DNA from: Bacteroidia bacterium
GTDB lineage: Bacteria; Bacteroidota; Bacteroidia; Bacteroidales; Paludibacteraceae
Direction: 5' to 3'
Assembly (NCBI GenBank): GCA_021152555.1
Contig: JAGKVE010000038.1
Span: forward strand, 1-19,670
DNA: 19,670 nt
The translations under genes and the position numbers were made by a program. The notes under the pieces were generated by a model, which was not told the DNA's origin, did no database searches, and saw nothing but the letters and a program-made list of their open reading frames with translations. Below, piece by piece: positions 7,042-13,883 of the stretch (positions are counted from its first letter, which is position 1; the number at the start of each line of letters is the position of its first letter).

Positions 7042-7060
7042 TTTGCCACTTATTTGGTCA
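7018..7060 (-). repeat. ATG-rich heptad array at the gldD/GGGPS junction
   Basis: ATTTACC and ATTTTGT/C units alternate (7018-7024, 7025-7031, 7033-7039, 7040-7046), then decay to 7060. On the coding strand they supply the gldD stop TGA (7060-7058) and two candidate starts of GGGPS (7041 and 7026). Confidence 0.8.
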
Positions 7061-7657
7061 TTGGGTCCATTGGAAGGTTTCGACCATTTTGACAACATCC
7101 GTCCGGAGATAGTCATAGACGGGCGCAAGTGAATCAGCGTTCGGCTGGCAATTACAATATACCGAAGCACGGAAGAAGTTTTTAGTAGAATCTGTCAAAA
7201 AAAACTGGCATGAAGAAGCCGTATTTCCCTCCAAATCGAAGAGCACTCCATGCACATCCGCTTCTGGATTATCATACCCGCTCTCCGGAATAGAGTTGGC
7301 AAACGAAGCATTGCGGTACACAAACTCAAGCGCATCATTCGTCAATTCGCGAAGGTTTCCGTTAACACGTTTATACGAACAGTGGATAGTAGCATCCAAA
7401 GCAGGGTAATAGATATTTATCCAATATGGCTCATCCACATCCGTACGCGGCTGAACGACAGCGTTTTTCGAGAGGGCAAAAGTATAAGGATAATTGGTAA
7501 TTGGTGATTGGTGGTTGGTGATTGGTGGTTTGAATTCCGTATAGGCGGTGTCGGGAGTAGTAATACGGTAATAACCATAAGGTTTGGGAACGGATGTGTT
7601 GTCACAAGCGGCACAGAGAAACAACACCAAATTGAGAATAAAAAATTCTTTGCCCAT
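7058..7657 (-). CDS. gldD: Gliding motility lipoprotein GldD
   Basis: A 199-residue lipoprotein of the Bacteroidetes gliding / type IX secretion set. The start at 7657 gives a signal peptide ending in LCAAC with Cys18 as the lipidated residue. The mature part starts with VPKPYGYYRI and carries the GldD signatures WINIYYPALDATIHCSYK, GVLFDLEGNTASSCQFFLTDS, FFRASVYCNCQPNADSLAP and a VETFQW end. A longer frame upstream (to 7759) runs into the predicted promoter and has no signal peptide, so it is rejected. Residues about 45-56 (PPITNHQSPITN) are a repeat-derived insertion just after the mature N-terminus. It is first in the minus-strand operon. GldD's biochemical role is not settled; it is linked to gliding and to protein export. 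Confidence 0.9.
   Translation of the reverse strand: MGKEFFILNLVLFLCAACDNTSVPKPYGYYRITTPDTAYTEFKPPITNHQSPITNYPYTFALSKNAVVQPRTDVDEPYWINIYYPALDATIHCSYKRVNGNLRELTNDALEFVYRNASFANSIPESGYDNPEADVHGVLFDLEGNTASSCQFFLTDSTKNFFRASVYCNCQPNADSLAPVYDYLRTDVVKMVETFQWTQ
7492..7526 (-). repeat. Five 7-bp units (RATTGGT) inside gldD
   Basis: AATTGGT, GATTGGT and GGTTGGT variants occupy exactly five contiguous 7-bp frames. This is the same family as the perfect array at 2274-2308 in the transporter gene. It encodes ITNHQSPITNY near the N-terminus of mature GldD. Confidence 0.88.
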
Positions 7658-7748
7658 CCGGACATGATTACTTGGCAAAGCCGAATTTCGGCGACAGAAA
7701 ACCAACCTATTTCTTAACCCAAAGCCCATAATACTCCAAATTACGGTG

Positions 7749-7779
7749 CAAAGATACAAAATAAAGTTGAAAGTGGAAA
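7749..7779 (-). promoter_or_regulatory. Predicted promoter of the gldD operon
   Basis: On the minus strand TATCTTTG at 7756-7749 matches TAnnTTTG perfectly. The best -33 candidate is TTTC (7779-7776), 19 bp upstream, one mismatch from TTTG, and it lies inside the heptad array at 7765-7799. The predicted leader to the gldD ATG is about 85 nt. Confidence 0.55.
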
Positions 7780-7799
7780 GATTAAAGTTGAAAGTTTTT
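7765..7799. repeat. Heptad array (AGTTGAA family) in the divergent promoter region
   Basis: Units AGTTGAA, AGTGGAA, AGATTAA, AGTTGAA and a decayed AGTTTTT occupy 35 bp. The array covers the -33 region predicted for the gldD promoter. The same unit is found in dusB and at the end of the debranching enzyme gene. Confidence 0.8.
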
Positions 7800-7819
7800 T
7801 ATTTTGAAGATTGAAAAGC

Positions 7820-7838
7820 ACTTTTTTATAAAAAAAGT
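7820..7838. repeat. Perfect A/T palindrome between divergent promoters
   Basis: ACTTTTTT and AAAAAAGT form an 8-bp perfect inverted repeat around ATA. It sits between the two divergent promoters and is followed by a 12-bp alternating purine-pyrimidine stretch (7837-7848). It could be an operator or a weak bidirectional terminator; there is no gene ending here that would need one. Confidence 0.45.
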
Positions 7839-7847
7839 ACGCGTGCG

Positions 7848-7879
7848 CTTGCGTATGTAAAAAAAAAGTTGTACCTTTG
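7848..7879 (+). promoter_or_regulatory. Promoter for the manC / glycogen gene block
   Basis: A -7 box TACCTTTG at 7872-7879 and CTTG at 7848-7851, spaced by 20 bp, match the Bacteroidetes consensus. Start of transcription is expected near 7886, about 90 nt before the manC start. No other good promoter is seen before rpoD/tRNA, so it may serve several of the downstream genes. Confidence 0.7.
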
Positions 7880-7930
7880 CGCGCTAATTGCGGAGAAATT
7901 GTCATATATAACCCATATCCAGAGTTATAA

Positions 7931-7978
7931 ATGGTTAATAATGAAAAACACGAACATCAACAAAAAACCACACGATGA
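7931..7978 (+). CDS. Possible 15-codon leader peptide overlapping manC start
   Basis: ATG at 7931 opens a short frame MVNNEKHEHQQKTTR whose TGA stop overlaps the manC start as ATGA. It lies wholly in the predicted leader RNA. Its first codons (MVNN) resemble the repeat-derived starts of the transporter and GGGPS genes. It may couple translation to manC, or be chance. Confidence 0.3.
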   Translation: MVNNEKHEHQQKTTR

Positions 7979-9186
7979 ATCAGATTAACAATAACTATTG
8001 CGTCATAATGGCCGGCGGTATCGGAAGCCGTTTCTGGCCATACAGCCGGGAGAGCAAGCCGAAACAGTTTCTTGACTTTTTCGGCACAGGCAAGAGTCTG
8101 CTACAGATGACTATAGACCGATTCCGTCCAATTGTACCGATAGAGAACGTATTTGTCGTAACCAATGTTTCTTACAAGCAACATATTTTAGAGCAAGTGC
8201 CGGATTTGAAAGAAGGGCAAATCTTATGCGAGCCGGCAAGGCGCAACACGGCACCGTGTATTGCGTATGCGACCGCCCACATAAGGGCGTTGTGCCTTCA
8301 AAGAGCTTACGGTTACACCAAAGAAGAACAAGGTTACACCAAGGACGGCAAACTAAAAGGCGGTTCATCCGAATCGCATCTTCCAAATTATACGGACATC
8401 GATTGGAGCAAACCGGAGATGCAGGCGAATATAGTAGTTGCTGCGAGCGACCACTTGATATTAGAGGAGGATAAATTCCGCCAAACGATATTGAAAGCTT
8501 TTAATTTTATAAGCAAGAACAAAGCAATAGCCACCTTAGGCATGCAGCCGACACGCCCGGAGACCGGATACGGATATATTCAGTATCTGAAAGGTACAAA
8601 GGACGAAGGGATTTATCCGGTGAAGACGTTTACGGAGAAGCCGAACTTAGAGATGGCGAAAGTATTTTTAGAGAGCGGTGACTTCTTATGGAACAGCGGA
8701 ATTTTCATATGGAACCTCCAGACAATCAGTGAGGCATTCCGTTATCTTTTACCGGAAGTAGCAGACCGGTTCCGCGAAGGCGAATTGCTCATGGGAACTG
8801 ACAAAGAGGAGGCATTTATCGAGCAGATGTTTCCGAAATGCCCGAATATCAGCATCGACTACGGTATCATGGAAAAGGCGGACAACGTGTTCGTCATTCC
8901 GTCCAGTTTCGGCTGGAGCGACTTGGGCACATGGGGCAGTCTGTACGAATTGAGCGAGAAAGACCAAAAGGGGAACGTGAGTCTTCACAGCGAGGCGCAT
9001 TTCCACGAAGCGAAAGGCAATATTGTTGTGTTAGAGCATGGAAAGAAAGCTATTGTCCAAGGTGTTGACGACATGATTATCGCGGAGCAAGACGGCGCTT
9101 TATTGGTATGCAAGAAGGCGGAGGAACAGCGGATCAAACAATGGGTGGAAAACCTCTCATCGCCTCTCCCCTCAAAGGAGGAATAA
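7975..9186 (+). CDS. manC: Mannose-1-phosphate guanylyltransferase (monofunctional)
   Basis: Transfers GMP from GTP to mannose 1-phosphate to give GDP-mannose, precursor of fucose and mannose in surface glycans. The nucleotide-binding start VIMAGGIGSRFWPYSRESKPKQF (residues 9-31) is canonical, followed by EPARRNTAPCIAYA, AASDHLI, TGYGYIQY, FTEKPNLEMA, WNSGIFIW, ISIDYGIMEK and GWSDLGTWGSL. It has no C-terminal phosphomannose isomerase domain. At 403 residues it is some 40 longer than usual; the excess is residues about 108-150, between the IAYATAHIRAL helix and the NIVVAASDH strand, and includes a 21-bp duplication (8311-8352). The C-terminal SSPLPSKEE also looks like junction DNA. The first strong promoter of the plus-strand block lies upstream. 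Confidence 0.92.
   Translation: MNQINNNYCVIMAGGIGSRFWPYSRESKPKQFLDFFGTGKSLLQMTIDRFRPIVPIENVFVVTNVSYKQHILEQVPDLKEGQILCEPARRNTAPCIAYATAHIRALCLQRAYGYTKEEQGYTKDGKLKGGSSESHLPNYTDIDWSKPEMQANIVVAASDHLILEEDKFRQTILKAFNFISKNKAIATLGMQPTRPETGYGYIQYLKGTKDEGIYPVKTFTEKPNLEMAKVFLESGDFLWNSGIFIWNLQTISEAFRYLLPEVADRFREGELLMGTDKEEAFIEQMFPKCPNISIDYGIMEKADNVFVIPSSFGWSDLGTWGSLYELSEKDQKGNVSLHSEAHFHEAKGNIVVLEHGKKAIVQGVDDMIIAEQDGALLVCKKAEEQRIKQWVENLSSPLPSKEE
8311..8352 (+). repeat. Two 21-bp units within the extra segment of manC
   Basis: Units at 8311-8331 and 8332-8352 both begin GGTTACACCAA and encode GYTKEEQ and GYTKDGK. They lie at the start of a ~43-residue segment not expected in this enzyme family. Confidence 0.75.
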
Positions 9187-9298
9187 AAATAACCCTATGC
9201 CGACGAAGAACCCTCATGCAAAATGCGCGAGAATGGGCAAATCGAAAAGAGCATAAAAAGACAAAAAAAATAAATTACTTAATATTAAATCACACATC

Positions 9299-11284
9299 AT
9301 GAGTTATCTGAATTTTGACAAGACTGTTCTTGTTAATCTGGAGCGATCGCTCCAGAAAGAGATGATTCGAACCAACCGTGCAGGTGTTTACAATTCGACG
9401 ACATTGGTAGATTGCAACACCCGTAAATACCACGGTCAATTGGTGATGCCTTTGCCGGAGATGGGCGGTGACAATTTTGTGCTGCTCAGTTCATTAGACG
9501 AGACAGTCATCCAACACGGAGCAGAATTCAATTTAGGTCTGCACGAGTATGGCAACAACCATTTCAGTCCGAATGGTCACAAGTACATTCGCGAGTTCAA
9601 CTGCGAGTTGATTTCCAAGACTGTTTACCGCGTAGGTGCAATGGTATTAGAGAAAGAGCGCATGTTAGTCAGTTTTGAACCCCGCGTACTAATCCGCTAC
9701 ACGCTGTTGGAAAGCGGCAGTCCGACAATCCTGCGTTTCCGCCCGTTCTTAGCATTCCGCAACGTGAACGAACTGACTCACGAGAATCCGTTAGCAAACC
9801 CGAATATGGACGAATGCGAGAACGGCCGTTTCAACCGCATGTATCCGGGCTTCCCGAACCTGTATATGCAGTTCAGCAAAGCGGTTGAGTATCATCATGA
9901 TCCGCAGTGGTATAAAGATATTGTCTATCGCAAGGAACGCGAGCGCGGATACGCATACAACGAGGATTTGTTAGTTCCCGGTTATTTTGAATTACCGATG
10001 AAAAAAGGCGAGAGTGTTATATTCGCTGCAGGTGTGACGGAATGCAAGACAAATACGTTGAAAGCGACATGGAAGAAAGAATTGGAGCGTCGCAACCGCC
10101 GCGAAGACATGTTCTCGACACTAAAAAACAGCGCGAGCCAGTTCTACAAACGCGAGGGCGACAAATGCTATCTGTTAGCCGGTTTCCCATGGTACAAAGC
10201 GGATGCGCGAAGCACTTTCTTCTCCGTAGCCAGCTGCACGTTGGACATCGACCGCCCAGAATACTGGGACGCTATTATCAATAAGACAGCGATTGACGAG
10301 ATAGAGAAATTCATGCATGGTCGCGGCCATGAGATCAAGATGACAGGAATGGACGAGCCGGATGTGCTTTTATGGTTCATCCGTGCCTGCCAGAAATACG
10401 CACACAAATACACCGTTCGCGAGGCAGCTGATTTATATTGCCAATTATGCCTGGATATTGTTAACTGGTACCGCAAACAGAACCATCCCCGCGCCAAATT
10501 GCACCAGAACGGGTTGCTCTGGGTAGATGGCACTCAGCGTCCTGCGACATGGATGAACGCGACCGAAAACGGCTGGCCAGTAACGCCTCGTACGGGATAT
10601 GTAGTAGAAATCAACGCATTATGGTACAACGCGATGCGTTTTACAGCAGAGATGCTTCGCGAGATAGGCAAGGAGACAAGTGCAGATTTGATGGAATATC
10701 AAGCAGAAATCATCAAAGATGCTTTTGTCAAGACGTTCTGGAACGGTTTGTATCTGAATGACTTCGTGATTGACAACTATGAGAACCGTGAGGTACGTCC
10801 AAACATGATATGGGCAGTAGGTCTGCCATATAGTCCGTTAGACAAGAAGCAGCAGAAAGCCGTTGTTGACATATGCACCAAAGAGTTGCTGACGCCGAAG
10901 GGTCTTCGTAGTCTGAGTCCGAAGAGTGGCAACTACCGTCCTATGTACAGCGGCTACATGCCCGAGCGCGACCGCTGCCTGCACAACGGCGTTGTATGGC
11001 CATCAACCATCACGGCATATTCACGCGCGTACATGAACATTTACAAGTACAGCGGTACAAGTTTTATGGAGCGTCTTCTATTGGGATTCGAGGCGGAGAT
11101 GGATGAATTGACAATCGGTACTCTGAACGAGTTATATGACGGCAACCCACCCTACAAAGGTCACGGCGGAATGAGTAGTGCGCCGAGTGTAGCTGCAGTA
11201 ATCAGTTTGTTAGACACACTGAAGAAATACCAATTAGTTGAAAGTCAGAAGTCGGAAGTCGAAGGAAAGGAGGCTGAGAAATGA
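9299..11284 (+). CDS. Glycogen debranching enzyme (amylo-alpha-1,6-glucosidase family)
   Basis: A 661-residue cytoplasmic enzyme of the bacterial/archaeal-type debranching family, with an N-terminal beta-sandwich (about 1-265; NRAGVYNSTTLVDCNTRKYHGQLV is the usual start) and an alpha-barrel catalytic domain. Visible motifs are LLAGFPWYKADARSTFF (292-308), NGLLWVDG, TWMNATENGWPVTPRTGYV, EINALWYNAM, FWNG and LHNGVVWPS. It should cleave alpha-1,6 branches of glycogen. The motif at 295-308 carries Ser305 where many relatives have the Asp of G/A-R-D, and Asn420 where archaeal-type enzymes have WMD; both may be clade features. The last ~17 residues (QLVESQKSEVEGKEAEK) come from a heptad repeat. The stop overlaps the next start as ATGA, so the two are translationally coupled. 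Confidence 0.88.
   Translation: MSYLNFDKTVLVNLERSLQKEMIRTNRAGVYNSTTLVDCNTRKYHGQLVMPLPEMGGDNFVLLSSLDETVIQHGAEFNLGLHEYGNNHFSPNGHKYIREFNCELISKTVYRVGAMVLEKERMLVSFEPRVLIRYTLLESGSPTILRFRPFLAFRNVNELTHENPLANPNMDECENGRFNRMYPGFPNLYMQFSKAVEYHHDPQWYKDIVYRKERERGYAYNEDLLVPGYFELPMKKGESVIFAAGVTECKTNTLKATWKKELERRNRREDMFSTLKNSASQFYKREGDKCYLLAGFPWYKADARSTFFSVASCTLDIDRPEYWDAIINKTAIDEIEKFMHGRGHEIKMTGMDEPDVLLWFIRACQKYAHKYTVREAADLYCQLCLDIVNWYRKQNHPRAKLHQNGLLWVDGTQRPATWMNATENGWPVTPRTGYVVEINALWYNAMRFTAEMLREIGKETSADLMEYQAEIIKDAFVKTFWNGLYLNDFVIDNYENREVRPNMIWAVGLPYSPLDKKQQKAVVDICTKELLTPKGLRSLSPKSGNYRPMYSGYMPERDRCLHNGVVWPSTITAYSRAYMNIYKYSGTSFMERLLLGFEAEMDELTIGTLNELYDGNPPYKGHGGMSSAPSVAAVISLLDTLKKYQLVESQKSEVEGKEAEK
11236..11270 (+). 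repeat. Heptad array (AGTCGGA/AGTTGAA family) encoding a C-terminal tail
   Basis: Units AGTTGAA, AGTCAGA, AGTCGGA and AGTCGAA follow at 7-bp spacing with a decayed fifth, ending 11 bp before the stop of the debranching enzyme. It is one of the few arrays in a plus-strand gene. Confidence 0.75.
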
Positions 11285-12543
11285 AAGCGTTAATGTTCGG
11301 TTGGGAGTTTCCCCCTCATATTTTAGGTGGTTTAGGCACCGCGAGTTACGGATTGACACGCGGTATGGCAGAACAGCCCGACATGGAAATCACTTTCGTC
11401 ATACCCAAACCATGGGGAGACGAGGATCAGAGTTTTCTGCGCATCATCGGTGCAAACAGCATTCCTGTAGTATGGAAGGACGTTAACTATGACTACGTCA
11501 AGCAACGGATGGAAGGCAGGATGAGCCCCGAAGAATACTATCATTTCCGCGACGGCATCCGTTATGACTACCGTCGTATCGGCACAGACGATTTGGGTTG
11601 CATCGGTTTCTCAGGCCGTTACCCGGACAATCTGATAGAAGAGATCGGCAACTATGAGGCAGTAGCGAGTGTGCTGGCTCACAGTCTGGATTTCGACATC
11701 ATCCACAGCCATGACTGGTTGACCTATCCAGCCGGAGTATTTGCAAAACAGATCAGCGGCAAGCCATTAGTTATCCATGTTCACGCAACAGATTTTGACA
11801 GGAGCCGCGGGAATGTCAACCCTACCGTTTATTCAATCGAGAAGCGCGGAATGGACGCAGCCGACCACATCATGTGCGTGAGCAACCTGACGCGCCGCAC
11901 AGTAATAGAGAAATACGGTATTGACCCGCGCAAAGTGAGCACAGTGCATAACGCCGTCGAGCCATTAGCACATCCAGAAGAGTTCAAGAAGCCAGAACGG
12001 AAAGACAAATTGGTCACCTTCCTCGGTCGTATCACGATGCAAAAAGGTCCGGAATACTTTGTAGAAGCCGCAGCGCGTGTATTAAGCAAGACCGACGGAG
12101 TGCGTTTCGTAATGGCCGGTAGCGGTGACAAGATGGCAGAAATGATTGATTTGGTAGCGAAACGCGGCATTGCCGACAAATTCCACTTCCCCGGTTTCAT
12201 GCGTGGCAAACAAGTACAAGAGATGTTAGCAATGAGCGATGTGTATATCATGCCGAGTGTGAGTGAACCGTTCGGAATCAGTCCATTGGAAGCCATGCAG
12301 GTAGGTTGCCCGTCCATCATCAGTCATCAGTCCGGTTGCGCGGAGATTCTACAACACGCCATCAAGACCGATTATTGGGATATCGACGCGATGGCCGACG
12401 CCATCTATGCGATTGTAAAATATCCGGCAATGTACAAGAGTCTGCACGAGTTAGGCCAAGCCGAAGTAAACAACATCAAATGGTCTGACGCCGGTCTCAA
12501 AGTACGCCGAATATATGACGGCGTGATCAACCACACATTGTAA
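11281..12543 (+). CDS. GT-B glycosyltransferase, probable glycogen synthase
   Basis: A 420-residue GT-B enzyme. MKALMFGWEFPPHILGGLGT is the nucleotide-sugar synthase start with the glycine-rich loop; HSHDWLTYPAGV, CVSNLTRRTVIEKYG and VHNAVEP follow. The C-terminal domain has FLGRITMQKGPEYFVEAA and the E-x7-E donor site SEPFGISPLEAMQ. Position between a debranching enzyme (4-nt overlap) and a GH57 protein makes glycogen synthesis the likely role, as in similar clusters of Bacteroidales. The donor (UDP- or ADP-glucose) cannot be read off. No repeat insertion was seen in this gene. Confidence 0.85.
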   Translation: MKALMFGWEFPPHILGGLGTASYGLTRGMAEQPDMEITFVIPKPWGDEDQSFLRIIGANSIPVVWKDVNYDYVKQRMEGRMSPEEYYHFRDGIRYDYRRIGTDDLGCIGFSGRYPDNLIEEIGNYEAVASVLAHSLDFDIIHSHDWLTYPAGVFAKQISGKPLVIHVHATDFDRSRGNVNPTVYSIEKRGMDAADHIMCVSNLTRRTVIEKYGIDPRKVSTVHNAVEPLAHPEEFKKPERKDKLVTFLGRITMQKGPEYFVEAAARVLSKTDGVRFVMAGSGDKMAEMIDLVAKRGIADKFHFPGFMRGKQVQEMLAMSDVYIMPSVSEPFGISPLEAMQVGCPSIISHQSGCAEILQHAIKTDYWDIDAMADAIYAIVKYPAMYKSLHELGQAEVNNIKWSDAGLKVRRIYDGVINHTL

Positions 12544-12590
12544 TTTACCATTTTGGAATTTAATTAGCAATTTAACCATTAAGTAATGTT
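12543..12590. repeat. Diverged ATTTACC/ATTTTGG repeat between the synthase and GH57 genes
   Basis: The 42-bp spacer carries ATTTACC, ATTTTGG and TTTAACC words at near-7-bp spacing. They belong to the same family as the junction repeats at 2714-2763 and 7018-7060, but here they lie antisense to the genes. Confidence 0.45.
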
Positions 12591-13866
12591 TAAAGATATG
12601 AAAAATATATGTTTTTGCTTCCAGATGCATGCACCCTATCGTCTGAAGCGCTATCGTTTCTTTGAAATCGGTCATGATCATTACTATTATGACGACATGG
12701 CAACCGAGGAACATGTCAATTGGCTCGTCCAGACATCGTATTTACCGCTATGCCAAACGCTGCGCGACATGATTAACCTGAGCAAAGGTAAATTCCATTG
12801 TGCTCTGAGCGTCAGCGGAACGATGATTGAGATGTTCGAGCAGTTCAATCCTGAAATGATTGACATACTGAAAGAGTTAGCAGCGACCAAATGTGTAGAG
12901 TTTTTAGCCACTCCGTATAGTTATTCGCTGGCCTCCGAGTACAATGAAAGCGAGATGAAAGAGCAGTTCAAGCAACAAGGCGAGTTGCTGGAGAGCATCT
13001 TCGGGGTGAAAGCACAAACCGTATGGAACACCGAACTGTTATACACAGACGAGACCGCTTATCATCTCAACAAAATGGGTTATAAAGTTATTCTGACTGA
13101 AGGGGCAAAGCACGTCATCAGCTGGAAGAGTCCGAACCGTATGTACCAGTCAGCAGGCGCGCCGAAGATGAAAGTGCTGCTTCGCAACACCAATCTGAGC
13201 GATGAGTTGAGTTTCCACTTTTCCGATCCGGGCTGGCCTAATTTCCCGATTGACGCGGAGAAATATGCGAATCAATTGCAGGCACTTCCCGAAGGCGAAG
13301 ATATCATCAACATATGGGTAGGCGCTGAGACGTTCGGTGTCCGTCAGAATGCCGGTAGCGGAATTTTTGATTTCCTGAAAGCGTTGCCATACTATGCATT
13401 AGAGCGTGAAATCGGATTCATGACTCCAGCAGAGGCTGCGAAGAAGATGACAGCCGGCGATGTATTATCCAGTCCGTATCCATTAACATGGAGCGGAGAG
13501 GCGAAAGACCTAAGCGTATATGCCGGCAATGATTTACAGCAAGAGGCCATCAACAAACTGTTTGCTGTAGCCGAACGAGTACATCTATGCCAAAGCAAGA
13601 GCCTGCAAACCAACTGGTTGCGTTTGCAAGATGTGAACTACTTGCACTACATGAATCATATTGATCAAGGCGAGACACAATATGAATCGGCGTACGATGC
13701 ATTCATCAACTACATGAACGTGTTATCTGATTTCCTGCAAACCGTAGAGGAACAATATCCGACAACGATAGAGAACGAAGAGTTGAATGCGTTGCTGAAA
13801 ACGATTCGCAATCAAGAAGAAGAGATTCAGAAACTCAACGAGAAACTCAAAAAAGCAAAGAAATAG
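12586..13866 (+). CDS. GH57 family protein, possibly catalytically altered
   Basis: A 426-residue member of the GH57 alpha-amylase-type family. Region 1 reads CFQMHAPYRLKRYRFFEIG (usually HQP), and the nucleophile motif is kept as WNTELLY with Glu150. Region 4, expected as DYETFGEHQ with the acid/base Asp, reads VGAETFGVRQ: Gly246 replaces the Asp and the following EH is VR. Activity is therefore doubtful; a substrate-binding or scaffold role is possible. The last ~30 residues (ENEELNALLKTIRNQEEEIQ) form a probable coiled coil. The annotated start is 12586; Met5 at 12598 (MKNICFCFQ) matches the family N-terminus better. It follows the synthase gene after 42 bp, in the glycogen block. Confidence 0.85.
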   Translation: MFKDMKNICFCFQMHAPYRLKRYRFFEIGHDHYYYDDMATEEHVNWLVQTSYLPLCQTLRDMINLSKGKFHCALSVSGTMIEMFEQFNPEMIDILKELAATKCVEFLATPYSYSLASEYNESEMKEQFKQQGELLESIFGVKAQTVWNTELLYTDETAYHLNKMGYKVILTEGAKHVISWKSPNRMYQSAGAPKMKVLLRNTNLSDELSFHFSDPGWPNFPIDAEKYANQLQALPEGEDIINIWVGAETFGVRQNAGSGIFDFLKALPYYALEREIGFMTPAEAAKKMTAGDVLSSPYPLTWSGEAKDLSVYAGNDLQQEAINKLFAVAERVHLCQSKSLQTNWLRLQDVNYLHYMNHIDQGETQYESAYDAFINYMNVLSDFLQTVEEQYPTTIENEELNALLKTIRNQEEEIQKLNEKLKKAKK

Positions 13867-13883
13867 CCTCACCTTCCCCTTAT

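Noticed and set aside
7042..7170. Extended start of the GGGPS-TadA frame to 7170
   Set aside because: The extra residues overlap the end of gldD in another frame and do not resemble GGGP synthase; starts at 7041 or 7026 fit better.
7658..7759. Longer gldD start at TTG 7759 or ATG 7729
   Set aside because: The extension overlaps the predicted -7 box and leader and would bury the signal peptide; ATG 7657 gives a proper lipoprotein signal.
7837..7848. 12-bp alternating purine-pyrimidine run as a Z-DNA element
   Set aside because: Too short and not specific; noted only as part of the divergent promoter region.
9197..9256. A 19-codon basic frame (MPTKNPHAK...) between manC and the debranching gene
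   Set aside because: Too short to judge, no similarity recognised, and the stretch may be leftover junction DNA.
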